From: Deltaproteobacteria bacterium
Lineage (GTDB): Bacteria; UBA10199; JADGCS01
Length of the DNA: 37,854 nucleotides
Direction of reading: 5' to 3'
NCBI GenBank assembly: GCA_015228875.1
Contig: JADGCS010000038.1
Coordinates: 1-37,854, forward strand
Position numbers and translations under genes: made by a program. Shown in pieces: positions 1 through 8,064 of this stretch. The notes beneath the pieces were generated by a model. That model was not told the DNA's origin and did no database searches. It saw only the letters and a list, made by a program, of their open reading frames with translations. Each line of letters starts with the position of its first letter. Within the stretch, counting starts at the first letter, position 1.

Positions 1-21
1 TTACACACACGCGCACGCCAA

Positions 22-131
22 AACGCTTACAGCGCATATGGGCGCTACAGAATTATCTACCCCCTTAGGACTCGCTAACGCTTACAGCGCATATGGGCGC
101 TACAGAATTATCTACCCCCTTAGGACTCGCT
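22..131. repeat. Perfect 55-bp tandem duplication across the pyrD 5' region
   Basis: Bases 22-76 are repeated exactly at 77-131. Because 55 is not a multiple of three, the duplication shifts the reading frame. Upstream of it, frame 2 reads (from base 2) YTHAHAKTLTAHMGATELST and runs into the conserved PLGLA segment. The second copy carries the same residues in frame 3, which continues into the rest of pyrD. Removing one copy would restore one continuous frame entering from the left edge of the window. It could be a genuine recent slippage mutation or an assembly artefact. Confidence 0.9.
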
Positions 132-1034
132 GCGGGCTTTGACAAAAACGGCGAGATGATCGATTTTTTAAGCTCGCTTGGTTTTGGATTTTTAGAACTG
201 GGCTCAGTCACAGCCCTGCCCTGCAACGGAAGGGAAAAACCCCGCATCTTCAGGCTGCCCGCAGATTACAGCCTCATCAACCGCATGGGGCTACCCAATA
301 GCGGCGCCGAGACCTTTGCCCGAAGACTCAAACACAAAAACGGTGCAGTCATTGGAATAAATATTGCCAAAACACCAGACTTTGCATTGACAAAAACCAC
401 ACCCACAAGCGGTATCGATGATTTTCTGCACTCCTTTAACAAGCTGCACCGTCTGGGAAAATACACGGTCCTCAATTTGAGTTGTCCCAACACACACGAC
501 AACACGACCTTTGAGCACCCGCCTCTCTTTAATGACCTCGCCAGGGAAATCGCAAACGCAAGAATCAATCAGAATGTCCAACACCCCGTCCTCGTCAAAC
601 TCTCTCCCGATCTCGAAAAGAAGGATCTGAACAAAATCGTAGACACCGCCATTAAATTTGATTTCGACGGGTTTGTCCTTACAAACACCACCACCATGAG
701 GCCTGGTCTCAAGACCCGTCAAAAGACCATCCTCGCCATCGGCAGCGGAGGCCTGAGTGGCGCGGCCTTAAGGGAGATGGCCAACCAACAGCTCCAGAGG
801 GTCTATGACATCACCGGAAAAAAGAAGATCCTCATAGGCTCCGGCGGGGTGATGAACCTGCAAGACGTGCTGACCAAACTCGCCCACGGCGCCTCGCTGG
901 TGCAGGTGTACACAGGGTTTGTGTACGAAGGGCCGTTTTTTATTAAAAGACTTAATGAAGGGCTGGACAAGTTCTGCAGGCAAAATAAAATTAAGAATTA
1001 TCTTGAACTCGTGGGCTGTCATCACGGTGCTTAG
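93..1034 (+). CDS. pyrD: Dihydroorotate dehydrogenase (PyrD-like), 5' part frameshifted by tandem duplication
   Basis: This enzyme oxidises dihydroorotate to orotate in pyrimidine synthesis, using FMN. The 313-aa readable part has the family landmarks in order: GLAAGFDKNG (residues 11-20), INRMG near 62, GINIAK near 88, NLSCPNT at 128-134, TNTTT near 197, SGGLSG, IGSGGV and the C-terminal YTGFVYEGP phosphate/FMN-binding stretch. Overall layout is class 2-like (quinone-linked), yet the base position before Pro is Cys131, as in class 1 enzymes, where class 2 enzymes usually have Ser. The ATG at 93 starts right at the first core strand, so the helical N-terminal extension of class 2 enzymes is absent from this frame. 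It appears in frame 2 upstream of the 55-bp duplication. The gene is therefore probably disrupted, or translated from an internal start; the original start lies outside the window. Confidence 0.85.
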   Translation: MGATELSTPLGLAAGFDKNGEMIDFLSSLGFGFLELGSVTALPCNGREKPRIFRLPADYSLINRMGLPNSGAETFARRLKHKNGAVIGINIAKTPDFALTKTTPTSGIDDFLHSFNKLHRLGKYTVLNLSCPNTHDNTTFEHPPLFNDLAREIANARINQNVQHPVLVKLSPDLEKKDLNKIVDTAIKFDFDGFVLTNTTTMRPGLKTRQKTILAIGSGGLSGAALREMANQQLQRVYDITGKKKILIGSGGVMNLQDVLTKLAHGASLVQVYTGFVYEGPFFIKRLNEGLDKFCRQNKIKNYLELVGCHHGA

Positions 1035-1045
1035 GCCCCGCCCTT

Positions 1046-1330
1046 CGCTTTAAACCGACCCAGCAAACAACAGGATCACCAGACCCATCAGATCAGCCAT
1101 GGTGACAGAAACGGGTATCACTTTGCGACCTCATAGATCGTGTAATCATCCTTGTAAGAGATGATCTTTTTTATTCTGACCCTGTTTTCACCCAGCACAA
1201 GTTCCATCTTTGCTGGATCAAACAGCGGCGGGTTGTCGTCTCGGTGGAGACGGTTATCCATGGCAAAGAAATAATCAGCGAGGGACCAGTCATCATCAGC
1301 GGCGATGGGAGCGCCTTTTTTTGAAATAAC
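1046..1330 (-). pseudogene. Remnant of a duplicated gene junction (copy of 3060-3320)
   Basis: Read on the minus strand, about 1117-1330 encodes a diverged copy of the last ~65 residues of the protein gene at 3114-4247. Both share DDWSLADYFF, NPPLFD, KMEL and a terminal KDDYTIYEVAK. The similarity continues past the stop into about 1046-1112, which matches the first ~20 codons of the membrane protein at 1699-3117 (ATG is GTG here). So the end of one gene and the start of the next were once present twice. Both arms are truncated: the right arm fades after about 1330 and the left arm ends next to pyrD. No complete reading frame remains. Confidence 0.75.
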
Positions 1331-1379
1331 ATGATCAAGTCAACCTGTCTTTTTGTGTGCAGTTTTTTGGGTACGCGCA

Positions 1380-1469
1380 CAAGCTAGCGCTTGGCGCAAC
1401 TACGCGACGAAATCTTCTGTTTTGCGTGGGATGCACCCGCGCTCGATTGACTTTGAAATTCCTATGCAT
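1380..1469 (+). repeat. PE-1 palindromic element, copy A (diverged, 90 bp)
   Basis: Exactly 90 bp, ending in GAAATTCCTATGCAT like the other copies. It is the most diverged copy. Its 5' palindrome is CAAGCTAGCGCTTG rather than CAAGTTACTAACTTG: the T-to-C and A-to-G changes lie opposite each other, so the stem is preserved. It directly abuts copy B with no spacer. Confidence 0.8.
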
Positions 1470-1559
1470 CAAGTTACTAACTTGACTTTAACGCGGTTGA
1501 ATTCCTTCATTTTGCGAGGAATACACCCGCGCTCTGTCGACTTTGAAATTCCTATACAT
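1470..1559 (+). repeat. PE-1 palindromic element, copy B (90 bp)
   Basis: Near-consensus copy. It begins CAAGTTACTAACTTG, has the second hairpin ATTCCTT / GAGGAAT around the loop CATTTTGC, and ends CCTATACAT. With copy A it forms a head-to-tail dimer of two exact 90-bp units. Confidence 0.9.
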
Positions 1560-1591
1560 GGACGTATCGGGCAAACCGCTGCTTTACTTCA

Positions 1592-1705
1592 TAACCCGCA
1601 TGAAGCGGAAAACACTACGCGGGGTGCATTGCGATCGGACATGAATGATTTCATGTCCGGCGCTATGCGCCAGACCCCGGCGCGTAGAAAAAACCTACTT
1701 AGGTT
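1592..1705 (+). repeat. PE-2 palindromic element, long form
   Basis: It starts AACCCGCATGAAGCGG, contains CTACGCG ... CGCGTAG as a long-range stem, carries an internal perfect hairpin (GGACATGAA / TTCATGTCC), and ends in the palindrome AACCTACTTAGGTT. The terminal palindrome supplies the stop codon (1699-1701) of the leftward membrane-protein gene, so insertion probably changed that protein's C-terminus. Confidence 0.8.
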
Positions 1706-3117
1706 CCTTGGGCAGTCGTCATGTTATAAACCACCATCACAACAATATAAACCGCAAAAGGCACAACCACCATATAGTAACGCATCCCAAAGTGCGTTAA
1801 CAAACCCAGCAGGCCGGGATAGGCATACAGTGTCAGAATGACCACCAAAAAAACGCCCGTCATCACAAGGAGCTGCGTAAAGACCTCCCTGTTCGCCCTG
1901 TGAAAAACAAACATCAAAATAACGGCCACACAAAAAACGAGAAAGAGAATATTGTAATCGGGGTGAAACAGGGCCTGTTCAAAAGGCGCCACCAACAACC
2001 CAGGTTCAAAAATATTATTAAAGGCCAGCGCAAACATTGCCCCGCCCATCTCTCCCAAATGCCCGGCCATCGCGGTATCAAGGTGTTTAAAATAGTCATT
2101 AAACAGGATCACGCACAGTGGAGCCACAAGAAGCAGCAGCGAAAGCAGCGCAGTGCCAAGGGTATTTTTAAGGCGATCGGACAGCAACAGGACAAAGACC
2201 TCGATCCCCAAAATCAGGATGACGAGATACACATTCTCACTGCGAACACCCGAACCAAAAAACAAAAAAATCGTCAGGGGCAAAATCAGCAGGACATTGC
2301 GTTTTTTCTCAGGGTTTAAAATCTGATCTGAGAGGTAAAGTGAAAAGGCAAAGAGGTAAAACGCAGTGGGAAGATTAAAATAGGATGTGAAAGAATGGAT
2401 AAACATCAGGGGAAGAGACAAAAAAATGTAAACAGACAAACAGGCATACCGGATAGTGCACCGCCTTAAAAAGAATCCAAAGAACAGGAGACAGAAATTA
2501 ATGTAAATCAGGGGCGACAAAATATTGGACAGCCCCACGGGAAACTCACGATAGAAAAGAATAAAAAAAAGATCGGCAAGCGGGGCATAGTTATTTCTGA
2601 CAGGGGCCCCGCCGGAGAATTCAGGATTAGCGGCGTCCAAAACAAGGGACTTGTTCTCAAAAAAAACCTTGGTTTTTAAATCCCACCCGTTGACAGCGTC
2701 CTCCGAAATCGTTGGGTGTGAGACATTAATCATAACCGCCATGACAAGTTTTGTCAGGACGTATACAAAACAACAAATAACAAGGAGCCTCTGCCATTTT
2801 TTTTGTTCAAGAAAACCCTGCTTGACCTTGGAGAGATCGGCACTCACCGCACTTAAAATCTGCCTGAAAAAAAGGGGGTCTTTAATCCGCCTTAACAGAA
2901 AAAGAAGAGCCAGCACGACCATCATGATCACCGTTGGCACCATGGAAAGCCTGTCAAAAAACACCCCCTCGCAGACCAGTCCAAACACAACAAGCGATAC
3001 CCCCACACCAAAAGCAAGGGCCACGCCCTCGAAGATGTTGACATGCCTGTGCTGTCCGGCAAGAAACAGGACCGCCAGACCAACCAGATAAACAATGCCG
3101 ATAGAAACAAGTATCAT
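1699..3117 (-). CDS. Multi-pass membrane protein, GT-C glycosyltransferase-like
   Basis: A 472-aa, strongly hydrophobic protein with roughly ten to twelve membrane segments. The acidic ISEDAVNGWDLK stretch (about residues 135-146) lies in a non-membrane loop between early segments. That is the arrangement expected of GT-C enzymes, which take sugar from a polyprenyl-phosphate donor on the outer face of the inner membrane. No family-specific motif is certain. It overlaps the upstream gene by 4 bp (ATGA), which implies translational coupling, and follows a GT2 gene that could make its lipid-linked donor. The last codons and the stop lie in a PE-2 element, so the C-terminus may be altered. It could instead be a polymerase or ligase of the same locus. 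Confidence 0.6.
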   Translation of the reverse strand: MILVSIGIVYLVGLAVLFLAGQHRHVNIFEGVALAFGVGVSLVVFGLVCEGVFFDRLSMVPTVIMMVVLALLFLLRRIKDPLFFRQILSAVSADLSKVKQGFLEQKKWQRLLVICCFVYVLTKLVMAVMINVSHPTISEDAVNGWDLKTKVFFENKSLVLDAANPEFSGGAPVRNNYAPLADLFFILFYREFPVGLSNILSPLIYINFCLLFFGFFLRRCTIRYACLSVYIFLSLPLMFIHSFTSYFNLPTAFYLFAFSLYLSDQILNPEKKRNVLLILPLTIFLFFGSGVRSENVYLVILILGIEVFVLLLSDRLKNTLGTALLSLLLLVAPLCVILFNDYFKHLDTAMAGHLGEMGGAMFALAFNNIFEPGLLVAPFEQALFHPDYNILFLVFCVAVILMFVFHRANREVFTQLLVMTGVFLVVILTLYAYPGLLGLLTHFGMRYYMVVVPFAVYIVVMVVYNMTTAQGT

Positions 3118-4247
3118 TTGGCAACCTCATAGATTGTATAATCATCCTTGTAAGGAATAATCTTTTTTATCCTAGCACGGTTTTCGCCCTGCACCAGCTC
3201 CATCTTTGCCTTATCAAACAGCGGAGGATTGTTGTCACGAATGATGCGGCTATTTGCCACAAAAAAATAATCCGCCAGGGACCAGTCATCATCGGCAGCA
3301 AACACCGCCCCCTTTTTTCTTGAGAGCCTTACATGGGGATAAGCATGATAGGTCCCCTCAAAATGCATGGGATAGGGAAGCAAGAAAATGCCCCTTTTTC
3401 CCCGGGGGATGTGATCTTTGATAAAAGTTAAAAAGTTGGGGAATTCTGAAGAAGCGTCGGCCGCACGGGAGTTCTGCATGATATCTTCTGCCGCGACAAA
3501 CCAGTGACACATTCTGGTCTGATTGATTGTGTGTATGACGTCAAAAAAAAGCCAGACAACAACCACCAGAAAAACTGCCAAAGAAGAAAAATAACGACGG
3601 CCCCTACTGTTTGCCACCGCAAAACAGAAGGGCAAAAGCAAAGACAGCGCACAACCAAGACCAAAGACAACAGGCCTTGAAAACCGCTGCCCCCGCCACG
3701 TGGGGATAGTGATATAATTTATTGTGGCGGGTATAAACCTCGCAAACCTGAAAAGCTCTTTGACACGATTGACGAGATAATCAGCACGGGGTGCCTTGTT
3801 GAGCGCGACATGTTTGAGTACAATCTCAAGATCGGCCCCCTCAAACCCAAATCCACAATATAATATGCCACCTTCATAATGCCTGAAACTCTGCAGATCA
3901 ATTTGTACCCGGTTGAATGCATTTTTGCTGCCTTCAACAATCAAACTTTGCGGCCATGATTCAAAGCCATCTTTTCTCTGAAAGATAACAGACAGGGTCT
4001 GTCTTGGGCTGCTGATCCTGTAGTCAAGATCAAGCCTGTCAACCGCCTCTGCCTGATCATCGACAGGGACAAAAACCCTGCAGTCATCACCCTTTAATTT
4101 TAGACCCTCAGAACCCAGACTGAAATGATCGCAGTTTACCTTGAGCGTGTGTAACGGCACATCCTTTGCAAAAGCAGACCCGAAGAAAAAAATGCAAAGA
4201 AAAAAAAATGCAGGAAATATTTTGAACCCAAGGTGGTTTTTTTCCAT
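3114..4247 (-). CDS. Exported/membrane hypothetical protein of the glycan locus
   Basis: I do not recognise a family. An upstream open stretch reaches 4631 but overlaps the GT2 gene. The ATG at 4247 gives MEKNHLGFKIF followed by a hydrophobic run ending GSAFA, a convincing signal peptide; ATGs at 4259 and 4262 are alternatives. From 4247 the protein is 377 aa. Residues after the signal form a probable extracytoplasmic beta-rich domain. Two central membrane segments follow, then a soluble C-terminal domain of about 150 residues containing DDDWSLADYFF and ending YTIYEVAK. This tail resembles the terminal periplasmic domain of some GT-C proteins, so it may form a complex with the next gene, which it overlaps by 4 bp. 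A decayed second copy of its 3' end lies at 1117-1330. Confidence 0.6.
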   Translation of the reverse strand: MEKNHLGFKIFPAFFFLCIFFFGSAFAKDVPLHTLKVNCDHFSLGSEGLKLKGDDCRVFVPVDDQAEAVDRLDLDYRISSPRQTLSVIFQRKDGFESWPQSLIVEGSKNAFNRVQIDLQSFRHYEGGILYCGFGFEGADLEIVLKHVALNKAPRADYLVNRVKELFRFARFIPATINYITIPTWRGQRFSRPVVFGLGCALSLLLPFCFAVANSRGRRYFSSLAVFLVVVVWLFFDVIHTINQTRMCHWFVAAEDIMQNSRAADASSEFPNFLTFIKDHIPRGKRGIFLLPYPMHFEGTYHAYPHVRLSRKKGAVFAADDDWSLADYFFVANSRIIRDNNPPLFDKAKMELVQGENRARIKKIIPYKDDYTIYEVAK

Positions 4248-4291
4248 GCCTACTGACATCATTATTGTTTGGTAGTCGGCCCGCATTGAAG

Positions 4292-5449
4292 TTAGCCCGT
4301 CTTTCTGCTCAAACTGAGAAGGCTCATGAAAAAACTTGAGAAGATCATCTGCACGCCCAAAATCATCATCGTGATACTGGGGATCACAATTCTTAAACCC
4401 TCTGCATAGGGCATCCTCCCAAAATTGTTCAACCACCAGACGTAAACCCCCCGCCCCATGAGGATCAGGCCCGACAACAGGACAAACAGGCCCAACAAAA
4501 TACCAACCTCTAATGTCACCCACTTTGCCGCCCTGTTTAATAATTCGATCTTTGGAAGCAGACCTTCTGAGATGGCAAAGATCTTTGCAAACGACGCAAA
4601 GACCAGCATTTGAAAACCAAGAATAATACACATCGAGCTGACGAGCAGTGTGTTTGTATCAAACCCCAGGCCAAAGATTTTGACAGAGGAAAACAGCAAC
4701 ACCCCACCCGTGATCAACCCCAAAAACAAAAGCAAAAAACCCGGCAGAAAAAACAACCAGCCCGGGCTGCACATGAGCATAAAACGCAAGTGCCGCCAGC
4801 CGTCCCTGAAACTTCGCAGGTGCGGTGGTCTTGAACGGCCGTCTTTATACAGGGTCACCGGGACCTCGGCGATCTTTAAGTTGTATAATGTTGCCTTAAG
4901 CACCATCTCGGATGCAAACTCCATCCCGGTTGTCCTGAGATTTAACCTGCTAAAAGCCTCTTTGGTAAACGCCCGCAGACCGCAGTGAAAGTCCTTGACC
5001 TTCGACGTAAAAAAAATCTGGCCAATCGTTGTAAGAATGGGGTTGCCAATCCATTTATGTTTCCACGGCATCGCCCCCGGCATGATCCGCCCCCCGCCTC
5101 GTGGAAAACGACACCCCATGACAAGATCGAATCCGGCCCTTAATTTATCGAGAAAGGGCATGATCTCATCGAAGTGATAACTGTCGTCGGCGTCTCCCAT
5201 GATGATGTAACGACCCCGTGCGGCCTCGATCCCGCCCATCAGCGCCGCACCATACCCTTTGACCGCCACCGGGACAACACGGGCCCCGGACTTTTGGGCA
5301 ATTTGTATCGAGCCGTCTGTGCTTCCGTTATCGGCAATAATGATCTCTGCCTCGCAATGATGGCTGTTAATAAATACCCTTGCCTTCTCAATGCATCGAG
5401 CGAGGGTCTCTGCCTCGTTAAGGCAGGGGATAACTATTGAAAATTCCAT
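4292..5449 (-). CDS. Family 2 glycosyltransferase, polyprenyl-phosphate hexose synthase type
   Basis: The start at 5449 gives MEFSIVIPCLNEAETL, the canonical GT2 beginning; the frame is open upstream to 5545 but without family similarity. At 385 aa it has a GT-A catalytic domain (residues ~1-225) with IIADNGSTDGS for nucleotide binding and a DADDSYHFD metal-binding region. Then come about four membrane helices. This architecture is that of dolichol/undecaprenyl-phosphate glucose or mannose synthases, which move a sugar from a nucleotide to a membrane lipid on the cytoplasmic face. It is the first gene of a leftward set with two membrane proteins that could use that lipid-linked sugar. It diverges from the radical-SAM gene across about 110 bp. 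Confidence 0.85.
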   Translation of the reverse strand: MEFSIVIPCLNEAETLARCIEKARVFINSHHCEAEIIIADNGSTDGSIQIAQKSGARVVPVAVKGYGAALMGGIEAARGRYIIMGDADDSYHFDEIMPFLDKLRAGFDLVMGCRFPRGGGRIMPGAMPWKHKWIGNPILTTIGQIFFTSKVKDFHCGLRAFTKEAFSRLNLRTTGMEFASEMVLKATLYNLKIAEVPVTLYKDGRSRPPHLRSFRDGWRHLRFMLMCSPGWLFFLPGFLLLFLGLITGGVLLFSSVKIFGLGFDTNTLLVSSMCIILGFQMLVFASFAKIFAISEGLLPKIELLNRAAKWVTLEVGILLGLFVLLSGLILMGRGVYVWWLNNFGRMPYAEGLRIVIPSITMMILGVQMIFSSFFMSLLSLSRKTG

Positions 5450-5559
5450 CGCGACCACATAGCAGTCACTCCCTTGTTTTTCAAGCATCATCAAAAGGTT
5501 AATACGGTTGCCAGTTTTCAAAAATCCTGTAATATACGACCCCAACGGACAAAAACCCC

Positions 5560-7020
5560 ATGCGTGTTTTACTGCTCAACCCCCCTTTTTTTAAATCGTA
5601 CTCACGATCCCAGAGAAGCCCCGGAGTAACCAAGTCCGGCACCGTGTATTACCCTTACTGGCTCTGCTATGCAGCGGGCATCCTAGATAACAGCGGTCAC
5701 GAGGTACAAATCATCGATGCAGCACCCAAAAACCTCACACTTGACGCAATCGAGGGACAAATCTGTCCCCACCCTGACATCATCGTCCTCGATACCAGCA
5801 CCGCCAGTATGGACAATGATCTGCAAACACTCGGATCACTCAAACAAAAATTTCCCGCAGCCTTTTATGTTCTTGTCGGCAGCCACGTCACGGCACTCGC
5901 GCAGAAAATTCTGGAACACGAACCCGGCATCAACGCGATTATCAGGGGCGAGTACGACCACGCCCTAAGAGACCTTGTCAATGCAAGGGCGGGAAACAGG
6001 CCATGGCAGGACATCAGGGGGTTAAGCTATATCAGGGACAACTCCATCTGTCACAATCCGGATTACCCCTACATTGAGAACCTCGACACGTTGCCCTTAG
6101 TCAGTCAACAGTACAAAAAGTTTTTGGACGTCAGGGATTACTATTTTGCCGCAGCCGATTACCCCATGATCATGATCATTACCGGCCGCGGCTGTCCCTT
6201 TAAATGCTTCTACTGCGTCTACCCCCAGACAGTGCATGGTCGGGCCTACCGGTATCGCTCCCCCGACAACGTGGTCCGTGAATTTAAATACATTGTAGAC
6301 AACTTTCCCGATGTCAAAGAGGTTGTGATCGAAGATGACACATTCACCGTGCACCCCAAAAGGGTCAGAGACATCTGCGAACTGCTCCTAACACAGGGTA
6401 TAAAAATAAAATGGTCCTGCAACGCCAGGGCCCATCTGGACCTTCACACCATGCAGGTCATGAAAAAAGCGGGCTGCCGCCTCCTGATAGCAGGTTACGA
6501 AAGCGGCAGCCAGACCCTGCTTGACCGCATGGCAAAAAATCTCACGTTAGAACAATCGCTGGCCTTTTCAAAAAATGCCCGCAAGGCAGGGGTGCTGGTC
6601 CACGGTTGCTTTATGCTGGGTTGTCCGGGTGAAACATCAGAGACAATAAAACAAACCTACAGCTTTGCAAAAAAATTAGGGTGCGACAGCGCCCAGTTTT
6701 ACCCCCTGTTTGTCTACCCCGGCACAGAGGCCTACACATGGGCAAAGCAAGAGGGTTACTTAAAGACAGAGGACTTTTCACAGTGGCTTGACCTTGACGG
6801 GCGTCACAGATGCGTCATCGATCTGCCGGGACTTGCGGGAAAAGACTTAACCCAAATATCCGAAAGACTCACTTTAAAATACCACACACGCATCTTCTTT
6901 ATCCTTTACAAATTTAAACAACTGTTTATTAATCCCGTAGAATTTTTGCGCACCATGCGATCGGGCATCAAGTACTTCGCCCGTCTGTTTGTGCATGTTT
7001 GTTTAACAAGAACTCAATGA
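5560..7020 (+). CDS. B12-binding-domain radical SAM protein
   Basis: A 486-aa protein. An N-terminal Rossmann-like cobalamin-binding-type domain (MRVLLLNPPF ... to about 150) precedes a radical SAM core with the 4Fe-4S motif C212-x3-C216-x2-C219 (GCPFKCFYC). Further core features include IEDDTF near 265, AGYESGSQ and HGCFMLGCPGET. The classical DxHxxG cobalamin-binding motif is not obvious, so B12 use is uncertain. Such proteins often sit in lipid, glycan or hopanoid loci and carry out methylations or ring rearrangements. The substrate cannot be read from sequence. It is coupled to the following GT2 gene by a 4-bp ATGA overlap, suggesting both act on the same glycan or lipid. Confidence 0.8.
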   Translation: MRVLLLNPPFFKSYSRSQRSPGVTKSGTVYYPYWLCYAAGILDNSGHEVQIIDAAPKNLTLDAIEGQICPHPDIIVLDTSTASMDNDLQTLGSLKQKFPAAFYVLVGSHVTALAQKILEHEPGINAIIRGEYDHALRDLVNARAGNRPWQDIRGLSYIRDNSICHNPDYPYIENLDTLPLVSQQYKKFLDVRDYYFAAADYPMIMIITGRGCPFKCFYCVYPQTVHGRAYRYRSPDNVVREFKYIVDNFPDVKEVVIEDDTFTVHPKRVRDICELLLTQGIKIKWSCNARAHLDLHTMQVMKKAGCRLLIAGYESGSQTLLDRMAKNLTLEQSLAFSKNARKAGVLVHGCFMLGCPGETSETIKQTYSFAKKLGCDSAQFYPLFVYPGTEAYTWAKQEGYLKTEDFSQWLDLDGRHRCVIDLPGLAGKDLTQISERLTLKYHTRIFFILYKFKQLFINPVEFLRTMRSGIKYFARLFVHVCLTRTQ

Positions 7021-8015
7021 CTCAGCCCGTTAAAATATCAGTTGTCGTTGTCTGTTATAACGAGATCACCAACATCAGGGAGTGTCTGCAGTCACTTGTC
7101 TGCCAGGATTATCCACAGTCAGATTACGAAATCCTGGTGATCGACAACGATTCAAATGATGGAACCAAGGACATCCTGGCGGAGTACGCTTTGCAAAATA
7201 ACAACATGACCTGGCTGGTTAACCAAACCAGGGGTATAGCGGGCAGCAGAAACAGGGGGATCGAAAAATCAAAACATGATCTGATCGCCTTTATTGACGC
7301 CGACTGTATTGCCCCAAAGAGCTGGCTTAAAAAATACGCCGACGCATACGAGCGGCACGTTCAAAAGGATCCTGTACTCGCCGGTATCGGAAGCGGCAAC
7401 AAGCCGCCTGAAACAACAACCTTCTACAAGTCACTGGGGATCATGCTTGATACCTTTCTCGGCAGCCGCGGTTCGGTCCAGGGAAAGGCCCTCAAAAAAA
7501 ACACCCTTGTCAAGCACCTGCCCACAGTGAACGTCATGTACCAAAAAAAGATGATACAAAATGCCGGCGGGTTTGATGCCTCACTCGGCAACATCGGCGA
7601 AGATCAAGATTTAAGTTTCAGGCTCAACCAAAGGGGCCTTGATCTGCGCTACATACCGGACAACTTCGTCATTCACAAAATGCGCAGTAACATCGTGGAC
7701 TGGTGCCGCAACATGTTCACCTACGGCAAGGGGCGCATGATTCTTATAAAAAAATACCCGTCAACATTCTCGCCCCTCTTTCTGCTGCCGCTATTTCTGC
7801 CGCTCCTGTACCTGACCTGCCCGTTCTCAAAACATCTTTTGTCTCTGATGATCATTTACACGGGGGTCGTCTTTGCCCAGTCCCTTTATTCGGCTGTCGC
7901 AAAAAAAATGCCCGTGCTCACATTTCATGTTTTTATTTTATTTCTGGGGACCCATTTTTTTTATGGGATGGGGGAGATTTGCGGGGTGTTTAAAAAGACA
8001 CGCCTGGACGGATAA
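7017..8015 (+). CDS. Family 2 glycosyltransferase with C-terminal membrane segments
   Basis: Starting at the ATG overlapping the radical-SAM stop (MTQPVKISVVVVCYNE), the protein is 332 aa. GT2 landmarks are VIDNDSNDGT, NRGIEKSKHDLIAFIDADC (the DAD metal site) and GEDQDLSFRL, which provides the ED catalytic-base region typical of sugar-adding rather than polyprenol-charging enzymes. About three hydrophobic segments close the protein (from about residue 255). It probably adds a sugar to a growing lipid-linked chain at the cytoplasmic membrane. It converges on the HprK-like gene at 8065. Confidence 0.85.
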   Translation: MTQPVKISVVVVCYNEITNIRECLQSLVCQDYPQSDYEILVIDNDSNDGTKDILAEYALQNNNMTWLVNQTRGIAGSRNRGIEKSKHDLIAFIDADCIAPKSWLKKYADAYERHVQKDPVLAGIGSGNKPPETTTFYKSLGIMLDTFLGSRGSVQGKALKKNTLVKHLPTVNVMYQKKMIQNAGGFDASLGNIGEDQDLSFRLNQRGLDLRYIPDNFVIHKMRSNIVDWCRNMFTYGKGRMILIKKYPSTFSPLFLLPLFLPLLYLTCPFSKHLLSLMIIYTGVVFAQSLYSAVAKKMPVLTFHVFILFLGTHFFYGMGEICGVFKKTRLDG

Positions 8016-8064
8016 CAACAGACCTGTTTCATGCCATCACCTGTAGCGCTCGTGCAGCCGCAGC

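Noticed and set aside
1353..1841. Rightward open frame of 162 codons across the PE-1/PE-2 cluster
   Set aside because: It is made almost wholly of repeat sequence, which is open in this frame by nature, and runs antisense into the end of the membrane-protein gene.
4262..4631. N-terminal extension of the 3114-4247 gene up to 4631
   Set aside because: It overlaps the GT2 gene in another frame and lacks any family similarity; the signal peptide at 4247 marks the better start.
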